From positions 54,311 through 118,310 of the forward strand of contig CAZTTQ010000001.1 of assembly GCA_964616135.1 (NCBI GenBank): DNA of 64,000 nucleotides, read 5' to 3'. The DNA is from JAJYIV01 sp964616135. GTDB taxonomy: Bacteria; Patescibacteriota; Patescibacteriia; UBA9934; GWF2-40-263. A model generated the notes under the pieces. That model saw only the letters and a program-made list of their open reading frames with translations, searched no databases and was not told where the DNA came from. This document shows, in pieces, positions 57,748 through 64,000 of this stretch. Within the stretch, counting starts at the first letter, position 1. The number at the start of each line of letters is the position of its first letter. The translations under genes and the position numbers were made by a program.

Positions 57748-58323
57748 ATGCCGAAATATCTCGCCCTGCTCCGCGGTATCAACGTCGGTGGAAATAATCT
57801 CATCCGGATGGCGGACCTTAAGACCTGCTTCGAGGATCTTGGATTTTCAGACGTCGCGACGTATATCCAGAGCGGAAATGTCGTATTCAGCTCAAAGGCG
57901 GGGGTGCCGGACCAGATTGCGACGAAGATCGAGAACGCATTGTCCGCTCGATTTCACTATCCGGCACGAGTCGTGGTCGTGAGCCATGCGGATCTGCGCG
58001 TGGTGGTACGGAAGGCGCCAAAGGGATTCGGGAGCGAACCGAAGAAGTTCCGGTATAACGCCCTCTTCCTCAAGAAGCCCTTCATTCCAAAGCAGGCGAT
58101 GAAACAGATCACCGCCCGTGCGGGCGTCGATACCGTACATGCGGGAAAAGGCATGCTGTATTTCTCAAACACCCTCAAAGGAGCGACGCGGAGCCACCTG
58201 TCGAGGATCAATCAGACGCCCGTGTACGCATATCTGACCATCCGGAACTGGAATACCACGACCAAGCTGCTCGCGCTCATGGATGGGATCGGAAAGGACG
58301 CGGCCGCGAAGGCGTCGTTGTAA
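57748..58323 (+). CDS. DUF1697 family protein
   Basis: The 191-aa protein begins KYLALLRGINVGGNNLIRMA and has TYIQSGNVVFSS, GKGMLYFSN and RNWNTTTKLLALM, the complete set of DUF1697 signatures. The function is unknown. Direct repeats lie on both sides (57656-57688, 58360-58391), so the gene may have been inserted as a cassette. Codon use is less GC-biased than that of the neighbours. Confidence 0.88.
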   Translation: MPKYLALLRGINVGGNNLIRMADLKTCFEDLGFSDVATYIQSGNVVFSSKAGVPDQIATKIENALSARFHYPARVVVVSHADLRVVVRKAPKGFGSEPKKFRYNALFLKKPFIPKQAMKQITARAGVDTVHAGKGMLYFSNTLKGATRSHLSRINQTPVYAYLTIRNWNTTTKLLALMDGIGKDAAAKASL

Positions 58324-58330
58324 GTAAGGT

Positions 58331-58376
58331 GGACAGAAAAAGACCCCACCCTCGCAGGTGGCGTCTTTTTCTGTCC
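58331..58376 (+). terminator. Strong intrinsic terminator
   Basis: GGACAGAAAAAGAC pairs perfectly with GTCTTTTTCTGTCC (14 bp), with an inner ACC/GGT stem. Confidence 0.92.
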
Positions 58377-58391
58377 AAGCGTCCGTGAAAA
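58360..58391 (+). repeat. Direct repeat copy 2
   Basis: This is the second copy of the sequence at 57656-57688, lying after the DUF1697 gene. Confidence 0.7.
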
Positions 58392-58422
58392 TGATAGTCT
58401 CCTGTCGTTAACCCGTCCGCCT

Positions 58423-59286
58423 ATGCCCACTGCGAGCTTGTTTGACCTTCCCCTTTCTTCCGGCCCATTCCTAACGCTGCGCTACGCGGGCCCCTCGTTT
58501 GAGGGGCAGATGGACCTCGGCGTCCTCGCGCGAGAACTCGCGGGACTCGACGCCGCCTTGCGGACCGCCCTGGCGGTACTCGCGCGCCACAAACACCATT
58601 CCCCGCTCCTGGAACAGTCCCGCGTCGTCGTCGATCCAACGGAGGGCGGCCCCTTCTCCCAACAATTGCGCCTGGTGACGGGTGCGGCGGACCAGAGCCC
58701 GGACGCCTACGGCCTCGGCATCCAACTCGCCTTGCTGTTGGCAAGCCTGATCGCCTATATCCAGAAAAAGCACCCGATCGAAATCGCCCAGCTGTCCCCG
58801 CAACTCCAGGCGGAGATCGGCGACGCGGTGAAGGTCGAACTCCTGCGCGACCCCGTGTTCGTCCATGGGATTTCCGCCGTCACGGCCCCTCTCGCCGCCA
58901 TCGGGGACTCGTTGACGCTTACGGTCCCCGGACGCGAACCCGTTTCTTTGTCCTCTGCCGACAAGGACACGATGGCGTTCCTGGCCGAACAATCACGGGA
59001 ACCCATTCTCCGAGAAGCGTCTGAAGAGCTGCAGGGCAAAATCACCCGCGTGGATTTGGACGCCTACAACAACCACCTGGGGCTCAAAGTCGACGGAACC
59101 GGCGACACGATCAAGTGCACCCTGCTTGCCGCGCTCTCACAGGGCCAAAAAGCCTCACTGCTCGGCCACTGGGTCCGCATCACGGGCACGACGTCGTTCC
59201 AAGACGACGTGCGGAAGAAAATCGACGTGACGGCCATCGCCCTCACGGAACCGCCCGCACAGCAGGCCATCAACCTGCGCGCCTAA
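58423..59286 (+). CDS. Hypothetical soluble protein
   Basis: The 287-aa product is not recognised. It has an N-terminal domain of about 90 residues (LRYAGPSFEGQMDLGVLARE), a hydrophobic helix (YGLGIQLALLLASLIAYI, about 94-112) and a C-terminal beta-rich domain (VDGTGDTIKCTLLAAL, HWVRITGTTSFQDD) that may be an OB-like fold. It is followed 17 nt later by a FecR-type protein and may share its transcript. Confidence 0.65.
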   Translation: MPTASLFDLPLSSGPFLTLRYAGPSFEGQMDLGVLARELAGLDAALRTALAVLARHKHHSPLLEQSRVVVDPTEGGPFSQQLRLVTGAADQSPDAYGLGIQLALLLASLIAYIQKKHPIEIAQLSPQLQAEIGDAVKVELLRDPVFVHGISAVTAPLAAIGDSLTLTVPGREPVSLSSADKDTMAFLAEQSREPILREASEELQGKITRVDLDAYNNHLGLKVDGTGDTIKCTLLAALSQGQKASLLGHWVRITGTTSFQDDVRKKIDVTAIALTEPPAQQAINLRA

Positions 59287-59303
59287 CCCTCCTTCACGCC
59301 CGT

Positions 59304-60665
59304 ATGCGCCTCCGCCCATACACCGCCATCCTCCTGACGGTCCTCCTTGCCTGCGCCGCGCTTCCCGTATCCGCCCAAGAAATCCCCTTCGGCGTCTCAC
59401 CAAAAGAAATCACCGTCGCGGGATCGGTGACGTTTGACGAGCCCCACGTCCTCGGATACGGCAAGGGGCAGCTGACCCAGGAATACGTGTACAAGGTCGG
59501 CAACCGCACCGGCGTCCGGTTGTCCGGATTAGACTACGTCCTCCGGTTCTGGAACGTCGGTGAGCTGGGCGGCACATCCGGCTACCTCTTTTGGAAGAAG
59601 GACTTCGGCCGGGCGTCCTTGCACATCTCTTACGACCTCTCCGGCCCGGGACAAGTCATTACGGGGACGCAGGAAACGCCCATGGGCACCGCCTACCAAA
59701 TGGAAGAAGCGCGGGAGGTACCGACCGTCGAGGACACGTCCTGTTCCCTCCGGTTCACCGGCGGCCCGACCGGCACGTTCAGGGGCGCCTGCGGAAACGG
59801 CGCGACGATCAAGGGGCGCCTGGGAGGAGCCGGCGCGTTTGCCGTCTTCGAAGACATCCAGCAGCCGGAAGACCCAAAGGAAGTCTCTCTTGCTCTCTCT
59901 TTTATCGGCGGCCAGGACATGCGCCTGAACGGCCAGTTCGGCGACTGGAAGGTGGACGAAACACAGCTAGAAGACTCGGGTGCCCGCTTCAGCTCGTTGA
60001 ATGGGCAAATCGAGATGCGGCACGACGTCGACCCGAAGGGGTGGGAACTCGCCCAATTGAAAAAAGTCATCTACGTCCTGGACCACGTGAAGACGGACGA
60101 AGACAGCACGGCCATCCTCAGCTTCACGGACCTTTCCACGTTCCTCGTCCGGCCGGAGACGGAGATCGTCGTCACGACCCCGCCTAAGCGCGACAGCAAG
60201 TTGAAGCTCGTCGCGGGAACGATCTACGCCAACGTGAAGAAGATGCTGAAGGACGGCACGATGGAAGTGGAAATGAGCCAGGCCGTCGCGGGCATCAAGG
60301 GAACCCGCTTCATCCTGACGGATACGGGTACGGAATCCACGATCCGCGTAACGGAAGGGACGGTCGCGTTCCGCGCCAAATCGGACGGGACCGAGACACT
60401 TGTCCATGCCGGAGAATCCGTCACCGCTTCCGGGACCGGCCTCGGAGCCCCCACGTCTTTTGACGCGGCGGCGGCGGACGCCGACTTATTGGTCCGCACG
60501 GCCGAGCCGGCCGTCCAGGAGCCTACGGAGGAATCCGATGAACCGGCAGGGACCGGCGCCGGCCGCGCCTGGTGGATCCTCGTCGCCGCGGTCATTGGCG
60601 CCCTCGGATGGCGCCTGTTCCCCAAGCGGACTCCGGCCACTCCGCCCCCGCCGCCCGAAGCCTAA
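59304..60665 (+). CDS. FecR domain protein with C-terminal membrane anchor
   Basis: The 453-aa protein has a signal peptide (about 1-22), a long beta-rich outer part, a FecR domain (FTDLSTFLVRPETEIVVTT, AGIKGTRFILTDTGTESTI) and a C-terminal helix (AWWILVAAVIGALGWRLF) followed by a Pro-rich tail. Classical FecR regulates iron uptake by an ECF sigma factor; a stand-alone sigma factor of that kind is not here, so this is a structural FecR-type surface protein or an orphan regulator. Topology is inferred. Confidence 0.82.
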   Translation: MRLRPYTAILLTVLLACAALPVSAQEIPFGVSPKEITVAGSVTFDEPHVLGYGKGQLTQEYVYKVGNRTGVRLSGLDYVLRFWNVGELGGTSGYLFWKKDFGRASLHISYDLSGPGQVITGTQETPMGTAYQMEEAREVPTVEDTSCSLRFTGGPTGTFRGACGNGATIKGRLGGAGAFAVFEDIQQPEDPKEVSLALSFIGGQDMRLNGQFGDWKVDETQLEDSGARFSSLNGQIEMRHDVDPKGWELAQLKKVIYVLDHVKTDEDSTAILSFTDLSTFLVRPETEIVVTTPPKRDSKLKLVAGTIYANVKKMLKDGTMEVEMSQAVAGIKGTRFILTDTGTESTIRVTEGTVAFRAKSDGTETLVHAGESVTASGTGLGAPTSFDAAAADADLLVRTAEPAVQEPTEESDEPAGTGAGRAWWILVAAVIGALGWRLFPKRTPATPPPPPEA

Positions 60666-60669
60666 ACGC

Positions 60670-60698
60670 AAACGCCGCCCGGTAAGGGGCGGCGTTTT
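60670..60698. terminator. Bidirectional intrinsic terminator
   Basis: AACGCCGCCC pairs with GGGCGGCGTT around GGTAAG; it lies between convergent genes. Confidence 0.85.
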
Positions 60699-60700
60699 CA

Positions 60701-61270
60701 TTACTTGGCGATGGCGAGGGCCATCACGGAAGCCTTGGCTTCGGCACGGGCGACGGACGGCAGGACGATTTTGGCCTCCTGCTTCACTTCAAGCGGGGTG
60801 GACCAAAGGTTCTTGCCGTTGCGCAGCGCCTTGGCGGCATAGCCGTTTTCAATGCCGCAGCCGTTGTGGCACTGGATGGCCCACGTCGGGTACTTCTTGT
60901 AGGAGTTGCGCTCCATGTACGTCAGGGTCCAGTTGGCGGAACACACGAGGTCTTCCGCGCAGGCAACCGTGATGTTGTGGAGCTTCGTCCAAATCTGGAA
61001 GTAGCCGCGGGCCTTGCCGTGGTCACCGATGGCGTTATACACGTTGCCGGTTTCGTTCCACACCATGCCGAGCAAGTGCTTGGCGCAGGTTTCGCCGTAG
61101 CCGCGGACCGTACACACGTCCAAGAGGACGTCCTGCACCGTCGGGGCCTTGGCTTCGTCCGTGGAAACCGTTTCCACGACGGGAGCCGTTTCGACCGGGG
61201 CAGTCTGGGCCTGGACGGACTGGCTCGGGACCAGCGCGACAAGCATGAGGATCGCGAGGGCGTTCTTCAT
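60701..61270 (-). CDS. Secreted lysozyme/transglycosylase-like protein
   Basis: The 189-aa protein has a signal peptide (about 1-22, ending VQAQ) and a domain with MVWNETGNVYNAIGDHGKAR and GYFQIWTKLH, in the pattern of lytic transglycosylases (catalytic Glu, then GYFQI). Six cysteines (CTVRGYGETC, CAEDLVC, CHNGC) may form disulfides. It may cut peptidoglycan, its own or that of a host cell. Its promoter (61356-61384) is nearly identical to the one at 107-135 and gives a leader of about 79 nt. Confidence 0.72.
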   Translation of the reverse strand: MKNALAILMLVALVPSQSVQAQTAPVETAPVVETVSTDEAKAPTVQDVLLDVCTVRGYGETCAKHLLGMVWNETGNVYNAIGDHGKARGYFQIWTKLHNITVACAEDLVCSANWTLTYMERNSYKKYPTWAIQCHNGCGIENGYAAKALRNGKNLWSTPLEVKQEAKIVLPSVARAEAKASVMALAIAK

Positions 61271-61301
61271 AGGATGTTGGATAGTCAGGAGTAAGTTCGA
61301 C

Positions 61302-61319
61302 CAGGGGCAAAAACCCCTG
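61302..61319 (-). promoter_or_regulatory. Leader hairpin of transglycosylase-like gene
   Basis: On the minus strand CAGGGG pairs with CCCCTG around a 6-nt U-rich loop in the 5' leader, about 32 nt before the ATG. It may stabilise the mRNA. Confidence 0.45.
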
Positions 61320-61355
61320 AAATCAAAACGACTGCCCGAAAGCAGCCGAGGGAGT

Positions 61356-61384
61356 AGGATAGCATTTTTTGACCCGTTTGTCAA
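61356..61384 (-). promoter_or_regulatory. Strong promoter of transglycosylase-like gene
   Basis: TTGACA (61379-61384), a 17-nt spacer and TATCCT (61356-61361), reading leftward. It matches the promoter at 107-135 at 25 of 29 positions. Confidence 0.8.
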
Positions 61385-61445
61385 GGGGTCAATGCCATAA
61401 TTCCTGCTATATTAGGCCAAAAAACGACCTTGGTTCCCCGCCGAT

Positions 61446-61473
61446 TTGACGCCCCGTTTCCGCGTGCTATCTT
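61446..61473 (+). promoter_or_regulatory. Promoter of candidate ncRNA
   Basis: TTGACG (61446-61451), a 16-nt spacer and TATCTT (61468-61473). The expected start is near 61480. Confidence 0.65.
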
Positions 61474-61479
61474 GGGTCC

Positions 61480-61588
61480 TAGAGGTGGGCACGGAAGCCA
61501 CCCGGTCAGTTGAACTCCTCCTCCAACTCGACCGTGGCCCACCGACCACATGCAAACCCCCGCCCTTCCGGCGGGGGATTTGGTTTTT
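61480..61588 (+). ncRNA. Candidate structured small RNA with anti-SD-like loop
   Basis: A transcript of about 110 nt is expected from the promoter at 61446-61473 to the terminator at 61554-61588. No coding frame is evident. The outer helix pairs 61484-61492 (GGTGGGCAC) with 61534-61543 (GTGGCCCACC, one bulged G). The inner helix pairs 61504-61512 (GGTCAGTTG) with 61524-61533 (CAACTCGACC, one bulged C). The 11-nt apical loop AACTCCTCCTC is complementary to Shine-Dalgarno sites. The asymmetric internal loop is GGAAGCCACCC. It does not match 4.5S, 6S, tmRNA or RNase P in my reading. Confidence 0.5.
61554..61588 (+). terminator. Intrinsic terminator of candidate ncRNA
   Basis: CCCCCGCC pairs with GGCGGGGG, extended by AAA/TTT across one bulge, followed by GGTTTTT. 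It lies upstream of the carF-like start. Confidence 0.85.
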
Positions 61589-61608
61589 CAGGCCCCATTC
61601 GCTACACT
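61580..61608 (+). promoter_or_regulatory. Promoter of carF-like gene
   Basis: TTGGTT (61580-61585), a 17-nt spacer and TACACT (61603-61608) lie 11 nt before the ATG. The -35 box overlaps the terminator tail, so the desaturase gene can be transcribed apart from the ncRNA. Confidence 0.55.
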
Positions 61609-61619
61609 GCGTTCCAATT

Positions 61620-62291
61620 ATGGCCGTCTCGCGCGCCCACAACGTCCTCCAAACCAGCGCCACGTTCGTCTTTTTGGCGGGCATGGCCGCGTTGGCGTAC
61701 AAACTGACGCGTGCCTGGCAGGACCTGGTGGAATCCTCCCCGGCCTGGGTCGGCGCCATCGTTGCGGCCGTCATCGGCGGGTACGTGCTGGCGGACTTCG
61801 TCTCCGGCGTCGTGCACTTCCTGGGCGACACGTTTTTGGAAGAAGATACGCCGATTCTCGGCCCGGGGTTCATCCATCCGTTTCGGGAACACCACGTGGA
61901 CCAAAAGGCCATTTGTTCCCACGGCTTTTTTGAAGTGAACGGGAACAACTGCCTGGTCTCCATCCCGTTCATCGCGCTCGCTTGGTTCCTCGTCCCCTTC
62001 CATCCGTTCCTTGCCTCCCTGCTGTTCTGGTTCATGCTCGGGATTTTCGCCACCAACCAGTTCCACAAGTGGGCGCACGCGGACCAGGCGCCGGCGTTCG
62101 TCCGCTGGCTCCAACGCCACGGGCTCATCCTGGAGCCCGTGCATCATTCCAAGCACCACACCGCGCCGCACGACACATACTTCTGCATCACCACCGGCTG
62201 GCTGAACCGTTTCCTGTTCAACATCGGCTTCTTCCCCGCGTTGAAGCGCCTGCTGGGCCACGTGCTGCCCGTATCAAAAACCGCCTCCTAA
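61620..62291 (+). CDS. CarF/TMEM189-type plasmanylethanolamine desaturase
   Basis: The 223-aa membrane protein has the histidine-rich marks of this family: ADFVSGVVHFLGDTF, HPFREHHVDQKAICSHGFFE, NGNN, TNQFHKWAHAD and VHHSKHHTAPHDTYFCITTG. About four membrane helices surround them. CarF of Myxococcus and TMEM189 of animals introduce the vinyl-ether bond that makes plasmalogens, with a di-iron site and oxygen. Substrate in this organism is unknown. An ATG at 61620 follows its own TACACT -10 box; a terminator follows the stop. Confidence 0.87.
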   Translation: MAVSRAHNVLQTSATFVFLAGMAALAYKLTRAWQDLVESSPAWVGAIVAAVIGGYVLADFVSGVVHFLGDTFLEEDTPILGPGFIHPFREHHVDQKAICSHGFFEVNGNNCLVSIPFIALAWFLVPFHPFLASLLFWFMLGIFATNQFHKWAHADQAPAFVRWLQRHGLILEPVHHSKHHTAPHDTYFCITTGWLNRFLFNIGFFPALKRLLGHVLPVSKTAS

Positions 62292-62304
62292 CGGGGGCGG
62301 TTTT
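62276..62304. terminator. Bidirectional intrinsic terminator
   Basis: AAAAACCGCC and CC pair with GG and GGCGGTTTT; it lies between the convergent carF-like and ABC-F genes. Confidence 0.8.
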
Positions 62305-64000
62305 CAGTTCTTCCGATCGGCGATTCCCTGCTGCAATTCGTACCAACGGGTTTCCAGGCGGCCGAGCTCTTCCTGCGCCTCTTCCAACTGCTTCCGCTTT
62401 TCCGGGTCGTAGTCCAACGGATTGTCGAAGAAGAACTGGAGCAGGGCGCTTTTCTTCTTGTCCCAGGTCTCCATCTTCTTCTCAAGTTTCGCCAGCTCGC
62501 GTTTCAGCTCCTGCAGCTCGGTGAAGCGGCGGCGAGCGTCTTCCTTGTCCTCCGTCATGGGCGTTTCCAGGGCGCGCACCTCGTCTTCCAGGCGCGCCTC
62601 CATTTCCTGGACGTATTCCTCATACGTGTGCGGGTATTGGCGCACGGAGCCGTCGCGTACTTCCAAGATGCGGTCCGAGACGATTTGGACGAAGGTACGG
62701 TCGTGGGAAACGAAGACGACCGTGCCCTGGTATTCGCGCAGGGCCACGGCGAGTGCCTCACCCGTCTCCACGTCCAAGTGGTTAGTGGGTTCATCCAACA
62801 GCAGGACGGCGTGGCGCTGGAGCAGAATGGCCGCCAAACAAAGACGGGCCTTTTCGCCGCCGGAGAGGACCTGCGTCATTTTCTTCAGGTCGTCGCCGCG
62901 GAACAGGAAGTCCCCGGCCATGCGGAGCACGTCTTCCGTTTCAATGTCCGGCGGGGCGTTGCGGCGCAGGTAATTCTCCACCGTCTCCGTGGCGCGCAGC
63001 ATGTCCTGCACGTGCTGGGCGTAATAGCCGACGGAGGCCTTGTGCCACCACTTGTAGGTGCCTTCCAACGGTTGGAGTTCTCCCGCAAGGGTTTTGAGGA
63101 GCGTCGTCTTGCCCTGACCGTTGTCGCCGACGATGACCAGGTGGTCGCCGCGCTGGATCTCCAACTCCAGGTCCTTGGCGATGGTGCGGTCCGGATAGCC
63201 GATGGCGAGTTTGGTCGTGCGCACGGCGAATCCGCGCGGCACGCGCTGCCACGGGATCTTGATGCGCGGGACCGGCAGGGTGTGTTCAATTTCAATCGTC
63301 TGCAGCTTTTGGAGCTGCTTCATCTTGGACTGCGCCTGGGCGGCCTTGCTTGCCTTCGCCCGGAAGCGATCGACGAAGGACTGCAGGCGCAAGCGTTCGC
63401 TTTCTACCTTCTTGTTGGTCTTTTGCTTCCACGCCAGTTCTTCTTCTTTATGCGCCAAGTACGCTTCCAAGGGCCCGGGGAAATAGGTCAGCTTCCCTTC
63501 GGCCACTTCCAGCGTCTGGCTGCAAGTGTTCTTGAGGAATTGGCGGTCATGGGACACGGCCAGGTACCCGCCACGGAACGTGCGGAGGAATTCTTCCAAC
63601 AGCAACAGCGTGGCCAAGTCCAAGTAGTTGGTCGGTTCGTCCAAGAGCAGCAGGTTCGGGTCGCGCAGCAGCATGGCGGTCAGCTTCACGCGCATGCGGT
63701 ACCCACCGGAGAGTTCCAAACACGGACGGGAAAGCAGCGGGCCCTTCAGCTGGAACCGCGCGGCCAATTTGCCGCATTCCCAACCGGGCTTGCCGCTGTC
63801 GCGTTCCAAAAACTGCTGGGCGGTCTCCCCGGGCAAAAACCGGTCGTGTTGGTCCACCCAACCCAGGCGCAAGCCGTCCATATGGCGGACGATGCCGCTG
63901 TCCGCCTTATCTTCTCCCGTCAGCAAACGGATGAGCGTGGTCTTTCCCGCCCCGTTGCGGCCGACCACCGCGATCCGCTGCCCTTCCGAAACCACAAGCG
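62304..64000 (-). CDS. ABC-F family ATPase, 5' end beyond window
   Basis: The visible 560-odd residues contain two ABC cassettes without membrane domains. The first has GRNGAGKTT, LSGGYRMRVKLTA and LLLLDEPTNYLD; the second has GDNGQGKTT, LSGGEKARLCLA and LLLDEPTNHLD. A charged linker lies between them and a C-terminal coiled coil (ELQELKRELAKLEKKMETW) follows, as in Uup-like proteins. ABC-F factors act on the ribosome. A few N-terminal residues lie outside the window, since the first cassette begins at once. Confidence 0.93.
   Translation of the reverse strand, partial: LVVSEGQRIAVVGRNGAGKTTLIRLLTGEDKADSGIVRHMDGLRLGWVDQHDRFLPGETAQQFLERDSGKPGWECGKLAARFQLKGPLLSRPCLELSGGYRMRVKLTAMLLRDPNLLLLDEPTNYLDLATLLLLEEFLRTFRGGYLAVSHDRQFLKNTCSQTLEVAEGKLTYFPGPLEAYLAHKEEELAWKQKTNKKVESERLRLQSFVDRFRAKASKAAQAQSKMKQLQKLQTIEIEHTLPVPRIKIPWQRVPRGFAVRTTKLAIGYPDRTIAKDLELEIQRGDHLVIVGDNGQGKTTLLKTLAGELQPLEGTYKWWHKASVGYYAQHVQDMLRATETVENYLRRNAPPDIETEDVLRMAGDFLFRGDDLKKMTQVLSGGEKARLCLAAILLQRHAVLLLDEPTNHLDVETGEALAVALREYQGTVVFVSHDRTFVQIVSDRILEVRDGSVRQYPHTYEEYVQEMEARLEDEVRALETPMTEDKEDARRRFTELQELKRELAKLEKKMETWDKKKSALLQFFFDNPLDYDPEKRKQLEEAQEELGRLETRWYELQQGIADRKN

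Noticed and set aside
61480..61588. Signal recognition particle RNA, 6S RNA or tmRNA
   Set aside because: The conserved SRP GGAA tetraloop and internal loops, the 6S open-promoter bubble and the tmRNA tRNA-like ends are not present.

Overview
The window reads as one stretch of a compact, GC-rich bacterial chromosome (about 60% G+C by eye) with almost no gap between genes. The gene families, the very short operon spacings (ATGA/GTGA overlaps), the many lineage-specific small membrane or zinc-ribbon proteins and the lack of biosynthetic pathways fit a member of the Patescibacteria (Candidate Phyla Radiation), perhaps a Uhrbacteria-like lineage. This is an inference: no rRNA or ribosomal protein lies in the window.

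Layout. 1-8035: a leftward promoter with a structured leader running off the left end; a superoxide dismutase-peroxiredoxin operon; DUF3179 protein, rsmI, P-loop kinase; metG, CvpA and TatD proteins. 8036-9400: two single-gene units (an orphan and a Nudix hydrolase). 9398-24678: a long rightward block with a UvrD-type helicase/nuclease fusion, a DciA-like protein, the mreB-mreC-mreD-mrdA shape cluster, YibE/F, greA, lysS, a cytidylyltransferase, alr, an FtsQ-like protein and pgi. 24679-25441: a 763-bp gene-poor region with inverted repeats. 25442-31243: envC-like peptidase, gltX, a WecG/TagA glycosyltransferase and an M29-like hydrolase on the minus strand. 31285-38030: several monocistronic orphans around an RpoH-like sigma factor, plus xthA, a MarR regulator, a COG0523 GTPase and a zincin. 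38030-45938: metal P-type ATPase, a second GreA, prepilin peptidase, msrA, an M23 peptidase, zinc-ribbon proteins and two VOC proteins. 46006-48026: an AT-rich island with an OLD-family ATPase/Toprim nuclease, a small ORF and a tRNA 3'-end remnant. 48096-55358: leftward genes including DoxX, an exported DnaJ-like Cys-rich protein, DUF2914, engB and a saccharopine dehydrogenase-like enzyme. 55485-64000: tRNA-Asn, Nudix genes, a VOC remnant, SIMPL and FecR proteins, a secreted transglycosylase-like protein, a candidate structured ncRNA, a CarF/TMEM189-type desaturase and a partial ABC-F ATPase.

Two styles of gene start coexist. Many housekeeping genes have no Shine-Dalgarno site; a TAnnnT hexamer stands 7-10 nt before the start codon, as expected for leaderless mRNAs. 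A second class of isolated, mostly unrecognised genes has a TTGACA-N17-TAnnnT promoter, a leader with an AGGAG-type site and its own terminator; the sigma factor is in this class. The most unusual items are the candidate ncRNA at 61480-61588 with a C/U-rich (anti-Shine-Dalgarno-like) loop, the plasmalogen-type desaturase beside it, the leaderless signature, and the AT-rich defence-like island.
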